This document shows positions 19,165-32,216 of a stretch of 64,000 bases of DNA, one piece after another. The notes beneath the pieces are model-generated. The model saw only the letters and a list, made by a program, of their open reading frames with translations. It made no database searches and was not told the DNA's origin. Source of the stretch: Axinella damicornis (Eukaryota > Porifera > Demospongiae > Axinellida > Axinellidae); NCBI GenBank assembly GCA_963931865.1, contig OZ007508.1, positions 10,538,781 through 10,602,780 on the forward strand, in the 5' to 3' direction. The position numbers were made by a program, and so were the translations under genes. Numbering within the stretch: position 1 is the first letter of the stretch; each line of letters opens with the position of its first letter.

Positions 19165-22100
19165 TAGGTCAAAAAGGAATTTGTAACTCAATAGTCACAG
19201 GTACTGGGGGGGGGGGGGGGGGGGGGGGGAATTACTATCGCTAGAAATCAAGGGGTGTCATCAATCACATGGCACTCACACGGCTGGCTCCCTCATTCAG
19301 GAGTACCATCCTAACAGAGTCCAGGCTGAAGACTCACACAGGCTAGCTCCTTCATCAGGCAGAACCATCCTAACAGAGTCCAGGCTGAGGTCCTTGTGGG
19401 TGGATAAAGCACTCAATGTTGATGAATAAACAACAACATGTGGCTGGGGTGAGGTGTATGTGCGTGCTTGTGTGTAAGAGAGACAGAGATGAAGTCAAGA
19501 ATCAATCTGCAAATGAACAGTCACAAATACCGGTGTTCAGAATCACCATCGTTATAAACCTAGGGGTGTCGCAAAACACATGACACTGACATGGATTAGC
19601 TCCCTCATCCAGCAGCACCATCCTAACAGAGTCCAGGCTTAGGTCCTTGTGGGTGGATAAAGCACTCAATGTTTATGAAGAAACAACAACATGTGGCTGG
19701 GGTGAGGTGTATGCGCGTGCTTGTGTGTAAGAGAGACAGAGATGAAGTTAAGAATCAATCTGCAAATGAACAGTCACAAATACCGGTGTTCAGAATCACT
19801 ATCGTTATAAACCTAGGGGTGTCGTAAAACACATGACACTCACATGGGTTAGCTCCCTCATCCAGCAGCACCATCCTAACAGAGTCCAGGCTTGGGTCCT
19901 TGTGGGTGGAGAGAGCACTCAAAGTTGATGAAGAAACAACCACATGTGGCTGGGGTGAGGTGTGTGTGTGTGCTTGTGCATAAGAGAGAGGGGGAATAGG
20001 TCAAAAAGGAATTTGTAACTCAAAAGTGACAGGTACTGGGGGGGAATTACTATCGCTAGAAAGCAAGGGGTGTCATCAATCACATGGCACTCACACAGGC
20101 TAGCTCATTCATCCAGCAGCACCATCCTAACAGAGTCCAGGCTGAGGTCCTTGTGGATGGATAAAGCACTCAACGTTGATGAAGAAACAACGACATGTGG
20201 CTGCGGTGACATGTGTTGTGTGCTTGTGCAAAAGAGAGAGAGGGAAGAGGTCTAAAATGAATCTGTAGCTGAACAGTCACAGTACCGGGGGGCAGAATTA
20301 CTATCGTTAGAAAGCAAAGGGTGTCATCAATCACATGACACTCACACGGGCTAGCTCCTTCATCCAGCAGCACCATCCTAACAGAGTCCAGGCTGAGGGA
20401 CTTGTGGGTGGATAAAGCACTCAATGTTGATGAAGAAACAACGACATGGGGCTGGGGTGACGTGTGTGTGTGTGCTTGTGCATAAGAGAGAGAGGGAAGA
20501 GGTCAAAAATGAATCTGTAGCTGAACAGTCACAGTACCGGGGGTGATAATTACTATCGTTAGAAAGCAAGGGGTGTCATCAATCACATGACACTAACACG
20601 GGCTAGCTCCTTCATCCAGCAGCACCATCGTAATAGAGTCCAGGCTGAAGACTCACACGGGCTAGCTCCTTCATCCAGCAGCACCATCGTAACAGAGTCC
20701 AGGCTGAAGACTCACACGGGCTAGTTCCTTCATCCAGCAGCACCATCCTAACAGCTAGAAACTACCACATGTGGCTGGGGTGAGGTGTATGTGCGTGCTT
20801 GTGTAAGAGAGACAGAGATGATGTCAAGAATGAATCGGCAACTGAACAGTCACAGACACTGGTGTTTAGAATCACTATTGCTAGAAACCTAGGGGTGTCG
20901 TCAATCACATGACACTCAGATGGGATAGCTCCTTCATCCATCAGCACCGTTGTAACAAAGTCCAGGCTGAAGTCCTTGTCGGTGCAGGGAACACGGATGA
21001 AGAAACAACAACACGTGGCTGGGGTGAGGTGTATGTGCGTGCTTGTGTGTAAGAGAGACACAGATGAAGTCAAGAATCAATTTGCAAATGAACAGTCACA
21101 AATACCGGTGTTCAGAATCACTTTCGCTATAAACCGAGGGGTGTCGTAAAACACATGACACTCACATGGGTTAGCTCCTTCGTCCAGCAGCACCATCCTA
21201 ACAGAGTTCAGGCTTAGGTCCTTGTGGGTGGAGAGAGCACTCAGAGTTGATGAAGAAACAACCACATGTGGCTGGGGTGAGGTGTGTGTGTGTGCTTGTG
21301 CATAAGAGAGAGGGGGAATAGGTCAAAAAGGAATTTGTAACTCAATAATCACAGGTACTGGGGGGGGGGGGGGGGGGGAATTACTATCGCTAGAAATCAA
21401 GGGGTGTCATCAATCACATGGCACTCACACGGCTAGCTCCCTCATTCAGGAGTACTATCCTAACAGAGTCCAGGCTGAAGACTCACACAGGCTAGCTCCT
21501 TCATCAGGCAGCACCATCCTAACAGAGTCCAGGCTGAGGTCCTTGTGGGTGGATAAAGCACTCAATGTTGATGAAGATACAACAACATGTGGCTGGGGTG
21601 TGGAGTATGTGCGTGCTTGTGTGTAAGAGAGACAGAGATGAAGTCAAGAATCAATCTGCAAATGAACAGTCACAAATACCGGTGTTCAGAATCACCATCA
21701 TTATAAACCTAGGGGTGTCGCAAAACACATGACACTGACATGGATTAGCTCCCTCATCCAGCAGCATCATCCTCACAGAGTCCAGGCTGAGGTCCTTGTG
21801 GATGGATAAAGCACCCAATGTTGATAAAGAAACAACGACATGTGGTTGGGGTGACGTGTGTGTGTGTGCTTGTGCAAAAGAGAGAGAGGGAAGATGTCAA
21901 AAATGAATCTGTAGCCGAACAGTCTCAGTACCGGGGGGAAGAATTACTATCGTTAAAAAGCAAAGGGTGTCATCAATCACATGACACTCACACGGGATAG
22001 CTCCTTCATCCAGCAGCACCATCCTAACAGAGTCCAGGCTGAGGGACTTGTGGGTGGATAAAGCACTCAATGTTGATGAAGAAACAACGACATGGGGCTG

Positions 22101-23005
22101 GGGTGACGTGTGTGTGTGTGCAGGTGCATAAGAGAGAGAGGGAAGAGGTCAAAAATGAATCTGTAGCTGAACAGTCACAGTACCGGGGGTGATAATTACT
22201 ATCGTTAGAAAGCAAGGGGTGTCATCAATCACATGACACTCACACGGGCTAGCTCCTTCATCCAGCAGCACCATCGTAATAGAGTCCAGGCTGAAGACTC
22301 ACACGGGCTAGCTCCTTCATCCAGCAGCACAATCGTAACAGAGTCCAGGCTGAAGACTCACACGGGCTATTTCCTTCATCCAGCAGCACCATCCTAACAG
22401 CTAGAAACTACCACCTGTGGCTGGGGTGAGGTGTATGTGCGTGCTTGTGTAAGAGAGACAGAGATGATGTCAAGAATGAATCGGCAACTGAACAGTCACA
22501 GACACTGGTGTTTAGAATCACTATTGCTAGAAACCTAGGGGTGTCGTCAATCACATGACACTCACATGGGATAGCTCTTTCATCCATCAGCACCTTTCTA
22601 ACAAAGTCCAGGCTGAAGTCCTTGTCGGTGCAGGGAACACGGATGAAGAAACAACAACACGTGGCTGGGGTTAGGTGTATGTGGGTGCTTGTGTGTAAGA
22701 GAGACACAGATGAAGTCAAGAATCAATTTGCAAATGAACAGTCACAAATACCGGTGTTCAGAATCACTATCGCTATAAACCGAGGGGTGTCGTAAAACAC
22801 ATGACACTCACATGGGTTAGGTCCTTCGTCCAGCAGCACCATCCTAACAGAGTTCAGGCTTAGGTCCTTGTGGGTGGAGAGAGCACTCAGAGTTGATGAA
22901 GAAACAACCACATGTGGCTGGGGTGAGGTGTGTGTGTGTGCTTGTGCATAAGAGAGAGGGGGAATAGGTCAAAAAGGAATTTGTAACTCAATAGTCACAG
23001 GTACT

Positions 23006-23045
<40 letters not shown>
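23006..23045 (+). repeat. Homopolymer tract, 40 consecutive G
   Basis: This occupies the slot after GGTACTG and before AATTGCTATCGCTAG. Homologous slots elsewhere hold from about 6 G to 43 G, so this is a hypermutable position of one monomer class. Exact length may be uncertain for technical reasons. Confidence 0.85.
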
Positions 23046-23046
<1 letters not shown>

Positions 23047-26000
23047 ATTGCTATCGCTAGAAATCAAGGGGTGTCATCAATCACATGGCACTCACACGGC
23101 TAGCTCCCTCATTCAGGAGTACCATCCTAACAGAGTCCAGGCTGAAATCTCACACAGGCTAGCTCCTTCATCAGGCAGCACCATCCTAACAGAGTCCAGG
23201 CTGAGGTCCTTGTGGGTGGATAAAGAACTCAATGTTGATGAAGAAACAACAACAAGTGGCTGGGGTGAGGTGTATGTGCGTGCTTGTGTGTAAGAGAGAC
23301 AGAGATGAAGTCAAGAATCAATCTGCATGAACAGTCACAAATACCGGTGCTCAGAATCACCATCGTTATAAACCTAGGGGTGTCGCAAAACACATGACAC
23401 TGACATGGATTAGCTCCCTCATCCAGCAGCACCATCCTAACAGAGTCCAGGCTTAGGTCCTTGTGGGTGGAGGGAGCACTCAGAGTTGATGAAGAAACAA
23501 CCACATGTGGCTGGGGTGAGGTGTGTGCGTGTGCTTGTGCATAAGAGAGAGGGGGAATAGGTCAAAAAGGAATTTGTAACTCAATAGTGACAGGTACTGG
23601 GGGGGGAATTACTATCGCTAGAAAGCAAGGGGTGTCATCAATCACATGGCACTCACACAGGCTAGCTCCTTCATCCAGCAGCACCATCCTAACAGAGTCC
23701 AGGCTGAGGGACTTGTGGGTGGATAAAGCACTCAATGTTGATGAAGAAACAACGACATGGGGCTGGGGTGACGTGTGTGTGTGTGCAGGTGAATAAGAGA
23801 GAGAGGGAAGAGGTCAAAAATGAATCTGTAGCTGAACAGTCACAGTACCGGGGGTGATAATTACTATCGTTAGAAAGCAAGGGGTGTCATCAATCACATG
23901 ACACTCACACGGGCTAGCTCCTTCATCCAGCAGCACCATCGTAATAGAGTCCAGGCTGAAGACTCACACGGGCTAGCTCCTTCATCCAGCAGCACCATCG
24001 TAACAGAGTCCAGGCTGAGTGACTTGTGGGTGGATAAAGCACTCAATGTTGATGAAGAAACAACGACATGGGGCTGGGGTCACGTGTGTGTGTGTTCTTG
24101 TGCATAAGAGAGAGAGGGAAGAGGTCCAAAATGAATCTGTAGCTGAACAGTCACAGTACCGGGGGTGATAATTACTATCGTTAGAAAGCAAGGGGTGTCA
24201 TCAATCACATGACACTCACACGGGCTAGCTCCTTCATCCAGCAGCACCATCGTAATAGAGTCCAGGCTGAAGACTCACACGGGCTAGCTCCTTCATCCAG
24301 CAGCACCATCGTAACAGAGTCCAGGCTGAGGGACTTGTGGGTGGATAAAGCACTCAATGTTGATGAAGAAACAACGACATGGGGCTGGGGTCACGTGTGT
24401 GAGTGTTCTTAATTGTGCATAAGAGAGAGAGGGAAGAGGTCAAAAATGAATCTGTAGCTGAACAGTCACAGTACCAAGGGTGAGAATCACTATCGCTAGA
24501 AAGCAAGGGGTGTCATCAATCACATGACACTTACACGGGCTAGCTGCTTCATCCAGCAGCACCATCGTAATAGAGTCCAGGCTGAATACTCACACGGGCT
24601 AGTTCCTTCATCCAGCAGCACCATCCTAACAGCTAGAAACTACCACATGTGGCTGGGGTGAGGTGTATGTGCGTGCTTGTGTGTAAGAGAGACAGAGATG
24701 ATGTCAAGAATGAATCGGCAACTGAACAGTCACAGACACTGGTGTTTAGAATCACTATATTGCTAGAAACCTAGGGGTGTCGTCAATCACATGACACTCA
24801 CATGGGATAGATCCTTCATCCACCAGCACCTTTCTAACAGAGTCCAGGCTGAAGTCCTTGTCGGTGCAGGTAACACGGATGAAGAAACAACAACATGTGG
24901 CTGGAGTGAGGTGTATGTGCGTGCTTGTGTGTAAGAGAGACAGAGATGAAGTCAAGAATCAATTTGCAAATGAACAGTCACAAATACCGGTTTTCAGAAT
25001 CGCTATCGTTATAAACCTAGGGGTGTCGTAAAACACATGACACTCACATGGGTTAGCTCCTTCGTCCAGCAGCACCATCCTAACAGAGTTCAGGCTTAGG
25101 TCCTTGTGGGTGGAGAGAGCACTCAGAGTTGATGAAGAAACAACCACATGTGGCTGGGGTGAGGTGTGTGTGTGTGCTTGTGCCTAAGAGAGAGGGAGAA
25201 TAGGTCAAAAAGGAATTTGTAACTCAATAGTCACAGGTATTGGGGGGGGGGGGGGGGGGGGGAATTACTATCGCTAGAAGCAAGGGGTGTCATCAATCAC
25301 ATGGCACTCACACGGCTAGCTCCTTCATTCAGGAGTATACCATCCTAACAGAGTCCAGGCTGAAGACGCACACAGGCTAGCTCCTTCATCAGGCAGCACC
25401 ATCCTAACAGAGTCCAGGCTGAGGTCCTTGTGGGAGGATAAAGCACTCAATGTTGATGAAGAAACAACAACATGTGGCTGGGGTGAGGTGTATGTGCGTG
25501 CTTGTGTGTAAGAGAGACAGAGATGAGGTCAAGAATCAATCTGCAAATGAACAGTCACAAATACCGGTGTTCAGAATCACCATCGTTATAAACCTAGGGG
25601 TGTCGCAAAACACATGACACTGACATGGATTAGCTCCCTCATCCAGCAGCACCATCCTAACAGAGTCCAGGCTTAGGTCCTTGTGGGTGGAGAGAGCACT
25701 CAGAGTTGATGAAGAAACAACCACATGTGGCTGGGGTGAGGTGTGTGCGTGTGCTTGTGCATAAGAGAGAGGGGGAATAGGTCAAAAAGGAATTTGTAAC
25801 TCAATAGTGACAGGTACTGGGGGGGAATTACTATCGCTAGAAAGCAAGGGGTGTCATCAATCACATGGCACTCACACAGGCTAGCTCCTTCATCCAGCAG
25901 TACCATCCTCACAGAGTCCAGGCTGAGGTCCTTGTGGATGGATAAAGCACTCAATGTTGATGAAGAAACAACGACATGTGGGTGGGGTGACGTGTGTGTG

Positions 26001-29000
26001 TGTGCTTGTGCATAAGAGAGAGAGGTAAGATGTCAAAAATGAATCTGTAGCTGAACAGTCACAGTACCGGGGGGAAGAATTACTATCGTTAGAAAGCAAA
26101 GGGTGTCATCAATCACATGACACTCACACGGGCTAGCTCCTTCATCCAGCAGCACCATCGTAATAGAGTCCCGGCTGAAGACTCACACGGGCTAGCTCCT
26201 TCATCCAGCAGCACCATCGTAACAGAGTTCAGGCTGAGTGACTTGTGGGTGGATAAAGCACTCAATGTTGATGAAGAAACAACGACATGGGGCTGGGGTC
26301 ACGTGTGTGTGTGTTCTTGTGCATAAGAGAGAGAGGGAAGAGGTCAAAAATGAATCTGTAGCTGAACAGTCACAGTACCGGGGGTGATAATTACTATCGT
26401 TAGAAAGCAAGGGGTGTCATCAATCACATGACACTCACACGGGCTAGCTCCTTCATCCAGCAGCACCATCGTAATAGAGTCCAGGCTGAATACTCACACG
26501 GGCTAGTTCCTTCATCCAGCAGCACCATCCTAACAGCTAGAAACTACCACATGTGGCTGGGGTGAGGTGTATGTGTGTGCTTGTGTGTAAGAGAGACAGA
26601 GATGATGTCAAGAATGAATCGGCAACTGAACAGTCACAGACACTGGTGTTCAGAATCACTATTGCTAGAAACCTAGGGGTGTCGTCAATCACATGACACT
26701 CACATGGGATAGCTCCTTCATCCAGCAGCACCGTTCTAACAGAGTCCCGGCTGAAGTCCTTGTCGGTGCAGGGAACACTCAGCGTGGATGGAGAAACAAC
26801 AACATGTGGCTGGGGTGAGGTGTATGTGCGTGCTTGTGTGTAAGAGAGACAGAGATGAAGTCAAGAATCAATCTGCAAATGAACAGTCACAAATACCGGT
26901 GTTAAGAATCACTATCGTTATAAACCTAGGGGTGTCGTAAAACACATGACACTCACATGGGTTAGCTCCTTCATCCAGCAGCACCATCCTAATAGAGTTC
27001 AGGCTTAGGTGCTTGTGGGTGGAGAGAGCACTCAGAGTTGATGAAGAAACAACCACATGTGGCTGGGGTGAGGTGTGTGTGTGTGCTTGTGCATAAAAGA
27101 GAGGGGGAATAGGTCAAAAATGAATTTGTATCTCAATAGTCACAGGTACTGGGGGGGGGGATTACTATCGCTAGAAAGCAAGGGGTGTCATCAATCACAT
27201 GGCACTCACACGGCTAGTTCCTTCATTCAGCAGTACCATCCTAACAGAGTCCAGGTTGAAGACTCACACTTCATCCAGCAGCACCATTCTAACAGAGTCC
27301 AGGATGAAGTCCTTGTGGTTGGATAAAGCACTCAATGTTGATGAAGAAAGAACCACATGTGGCTGGGGTGACGTGTGTGTGTGCTTGTGCATAAGAGAGA
27401 GAGGGAAGAGGTCAAAAATGAATCTGTAGCTGAACAGTCACAGTACCGGGGGTGAGATTTACTATCGTTAGAAATCAAGGGGTGTCATCAATCACATGAC
27501 ACTCACACGGGTTACCTCCTTCACCCAGCAGCACCATCGTAACAGAGTCCAGGCTGAAGACTCACACTGGCTAGTTCCTTCATCCAGCAGCAACATCCTA
27601 ACAGCTAGAAACTACCACATGTGGCTGGGGTGAGGTGTATGTGAGTGCTTGTGTGTAAGAGAGACAGAGATGATGTCAAGAATGAATCGGCAACTGAAGA
27701 GTCACAGACACTGGTGTTCAGAATCACTATTGCTAGAATCCTAGGGGTGTCGTCAATCACATGACACTCACATGGGATAGCTCCTTCATCCAGCAGCACC
27801 GTTCTAACAGAGTCCAGGCTGAAGTCCTTGTCGGTGCAGGGAACACTCAGCGTGGATGGAGAAACAACAACATGTGGCTGGGGTGAGGTGTATGTGCGTG
27901 CTTGTGTGTAAGAGAGACAGAGATGAAGTCAAGAATCAATCTGCAAATGAACAGTCACAAATACCGGTGTTAAGAATCACTATCGTTATAAACCTAGGGG
28001 TGTCGTAAAACACATGACACTCACATGGGTTAGCTCCTTCATCCAGCAGCACCATCCTAATAGAGTTCAGGCTTAGGTGCTTGTGGGTGGAGAGAGCACT
28101 CAAAGTTGATGAAGAAACAACCACATGTGGCTGGGGTGAGGTGTGTGTGTGTGCTTGTGCATAAAAGAGAGGGGGAATAGGTCAAAAATGAAATTGTATC
28201 TCAATAGTCACAGGTACTGGGGGGGGGGGGGGGGATTACTATCGCTAGAAAGCAAGGGGTGTCATCAATCACATGGCACTCACACGGCTAGCTCCTTCAT
28301 CCAGCAGTACCATTACAACAGAGTCCAGGCTGAAGACTCACAGAGGCTAGCTCCTTCATCCAGCAGCACCATCCTAACAGAGTCCAGGCTGAGGTCCCTG
28401 TGGGTGGATAAAGCACTCAATGTTGATGAAGAAACAACGAGATGGGGCTGGGGTGACATGTGTGTGTGTGTGCTTGTGCATAAGAGAGAGAGGGAAGAGG
28501 TCAAAAAGGAATTTGTAACTCAATAGTCACAGGGACTGGGGGGAAATTACTATCGCTAGAAAGCAAGGGGTGTCATCAATCACATGGCACTCACACGGCT
28601 AGCTCCTTCATTCAGCAGTATCATCCCAACAGAGTCCAGGCTGAAGACTCACACTTCATCCAGCAGCACCATCCTAACAAACTCCAGGCTGAAGTTCTTG
28701 TGGGTGGATAAAGCACTCAATGTTGATGAAGAAACAACCACATGTGGTTGGGGTGACGTGTGTGTGTGCTTGTGCATAAGAGAGAGAGAGGGAAGAGGTT
28801 AAAAATGAATCTGTAGCTGAACAGTCACAGTACCGGGGGTGAGAATTCCTATCGTTTGAAAGCAAGGGGTGTCATCAATCACATGACACTCACACGGGTT
28901 AGCTCCTTCATCCAGCAGTACCATCGTAATAGAGTCCAGGCCGAAGACTCACACGGGCTAGCTCCTTCATCCAGCAGCACCATCGTAACAGAGTCCAGGC

Positions 29001-32000
29001 TGAAGACTCACACGGGCTAGTTCCTTCATCCAGCAGCACCATCCTAACAGCTAGAAACTACCACATGTGGCTGGGGTGAGGTGTATGTGCGCGCTTGTGT
29101 GTAAGAGAGACAGAGATGATGTCAAGAATGAATCAGCAATTGAAGAGTCACAGACACTGGTGTTCAGAATCACTATTGCTAGAAACCTAGGGGTGTCGTC
29201 AATCACATATGACACTCACATGGGATAGCTCCTTCATTCAGCAGCACCGTTCTAACAGAGTCCAGGCTGAAGTCCTTGTCGGTGCAGGGAACACTCAGTG
29301 TGGATGAAGAAACAACAACATGTGGCTGGGGTGAGGTGTATGTGCGTGCTTGTGTGTAAGAGAGACAGAGATGAAGTCAAGAATCAATCTGCAAATGAAC
29401 AGTCACAAATGCCGGTGTTCAGAATCACTGTCGTTATAAACCTAGGGGTGTCGTAAAACGCATGACACTCACATGGGTTAGCTCCTTCATCCAGCAGCAC
29501 CATCCTAACAGAGTTCAGGCTTAGGTCCTTGTGGGTGGAGAGAGCACTCAGAGTTACTGAAGAAACAACCACATGTGGCTGGGGTGAGGTGTGTGTGTGT
29601 GCTTGTGCATAAAAGAGAGGGGGAATAGGTCAAAAAGGAATTTGTAACTCAATAGTCACAGGTACTGGGGGGGAATTACTATCGCTAGAAAGCAAGGGGT
29701 GTCATCAATCACATGGCACTCACACGGCTAGCTCCTTCATTCAGCAGTACCATCCTAACAGAGTCCAGGCTGAAGACTCACACTTCATCCAGCAGCACCA
29801 TCCTAACAGAGTCCAGGCTGAAGTCCTTGTGGGTGGATAAAGCATTCAATGTCGATGAAGAAACAACCACATGTGGCTGGGGTGACGTGTGTGTGTGCTT
29901 GTGCATAAGAGAGAGATGGAAGAGGTCAAAAATGAATCTGTAGTAGAACAGCCACAGAACCGGGGGGCAGAATTACTATCGTTAGAAAGAAGGGGTGTCA
30001 TCAATCACATGACACTTACACTGGCTAGCTCATTCATCCAGCAGCACCATCGTAATAGAGTCCAGGCTGAAGGCTCACACGGCTAGCTCCTTCATCCAGC
30101 AGCACCATCATAACAGAGTCCAGGCTGAAGACTCACACGGCCAAGCTCCTTCATCCAGCAGCGCCATCCTAACAGCTAGAAAGTACCACATGTGGCTGGG
30201 GTGAGGAGTATGTGTGTGCTTGCGTGTAAGAGAAACAGAGATGATGTCAAGAATGAATCGGCAACTGAACAGTCACAGAAACTGGCGTTCAGAATCACTA
30301 TTCCTAGAAACCTAGGGGTGTCGTCAATCACATGACACTCACATGGGATAGCTCCTTCATCCAGCAGCACCGTTCTAACAGAGTCCAGGCTGAAGTCCTT
30401 GTCGGTGCAGGGAACACTCATGAGCAGTGAGAATAAAGAAACAACGACATGTGGCTGGGGTGAGGTATATGTGCGTGCTTGTGTGTAAGAGAGACAGAGA
30501 TGTAGTCAAGAATCAATCTGCAAATGAACAGTCACAAATACTGTTCAGAATTACTATTGCTATAAACCTAGGGGTGTCGTAAAACACATGACACTCACAT
30601 GGGTTAGCTCCTTCATCCAGCTGAACCATCCTAATAGAGTTGAGGCTTAGGTCCTTGTGGGAGGAGAGAGCACTCAGAGTTGATGAAGAAACAACCACAT
30701 GTGGCTGGGGTGAGGTGTGTGTGTGTGCTTGTGCATAAGAGAGAGGTGGAATAGGTCAAAAAGGAATTTGTAACTCCATAGTCACAGGTGTTGGGGGGGG
30801 GGGGGGGAATCACTATCGCTAGAAAGCAAGGGGTGTCATCAATCACAAGGCACTCACACGGCTAGCTACTTCATTCAGCAGTAACCTCCTAACAGAGTGC
30901 AGGCTGAAGACTCACACAGGCTAGCTCCTTCATCCAGCAGAACCATCCTCACAGAGTCCAGGCTGAGGGACTTGTGGGTGGATAAAGCACTCAATGTTGA
31001 TGAAGAAACACCGACATGGGGCTGGGGTGACGTGTGTGTGTGTGCTTGTGCATAAGAGAGAGAGGGAAGAGGTCAAAAATGAATCTGTAGCTGAACAGTC
31101 ACAGTACCGGGGGTGAGAATTACTATCGTTAGAAAGCAAGAGGTGTCATCAATCACATGACACTCACACGGGGTAGCTCCTTCATCCAGCAGTACCATCG
31201 TAATAGAGTCCAGGCAGAAGACTCACACGGGCTAGCTCCTTCATCCAGCAGCAAAATCGTAACAGAGTCCAGGCTGAAGACTCACACGGGCTAGTTCCTT
31301 CATCCAGCAGCACCATCCTAACAGCTAGAAACTACCACATGTGGCTGGGGTGAGGTGGATGTGCGTGCTTGTGTGTAAGAGAGACAGAGATGATGTCAAG
31401 AATGAATCGGCAACTGAACAATGACAGACACTGGTGTTTAGAATCACTATTGCTAGAAACCTAGGGGTGTCGTCAACCACATGACACTCACATGGGATAG
31501 CTCCTTCATCCAGCAGCACCGTTTTAACAGAGTCCAGGCTGAAGTCCTTGTCGGTGCAGGGAACACGGATGAAGAAACAACAACATGTGGCTGGGGTGAG
31601 GTGTATGTGCATGCTTGTGTGTAAGAGAGACAGAGATGAAGTCAAGAATGAATCGGCAACTAAACAGTCACAGACACTGGTGTTCAGAATCACTATTGCT
31701 AGAAACCTAGGGGTGTCGTCAATAACATGACGCTCACATGGAATAGCTCCTTCATCCAGCAGCCCCGATCTAACAGAGTCCAAGCTGAAGTCCTTGTCAG
31801 TGCATGGAACACTCAGTGTGGATGAAGAAACAACAACATGTGGCGGGGGGTGAGGTGTATGAGCGTGCTTGTGTGTAAGAGAGAGAGATGAAGTCAAGAA
31901 ACAATCTGCAAATGAACAGTCACAATACCGGTGTTCAGAATCACTATCGCTATAAACCTTGGGGTGTCGTAACACATATGCCAATCACAATGGGTTAGCT

Positions 32001-32181
32001 CCTTCATCCAGCAGCACTATCCATACAGAGTTCAGGCTTATGTCCTCGTGGGTGGAGAGAGCACTCAGAGTTGATGAAGAAACAACCACATGTGGCTGGG
32101 GTGAGGTGTGTGTGTGCTTGTGCATAAGAGAGAGGGGGAATAGGTCAAAAATGAATTTATAACTCAATAGTCACAGGTACT

Positions 32182-32215
<34 letters not shown>
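32182..32215 (+). repeat. Homopolymer tract, 34 consecutive G
   Basis: Same position of the same satellite monomer class as at 23006. Confidence 0.85.

Positions 32216-32216
<1 letters not shown>

Noticed and set aside
18425..19244. Plus-strand frames in the transposon's right part
   Set aside because: They lie opposite the transposase or in the subterminal repeat, and show no domain.
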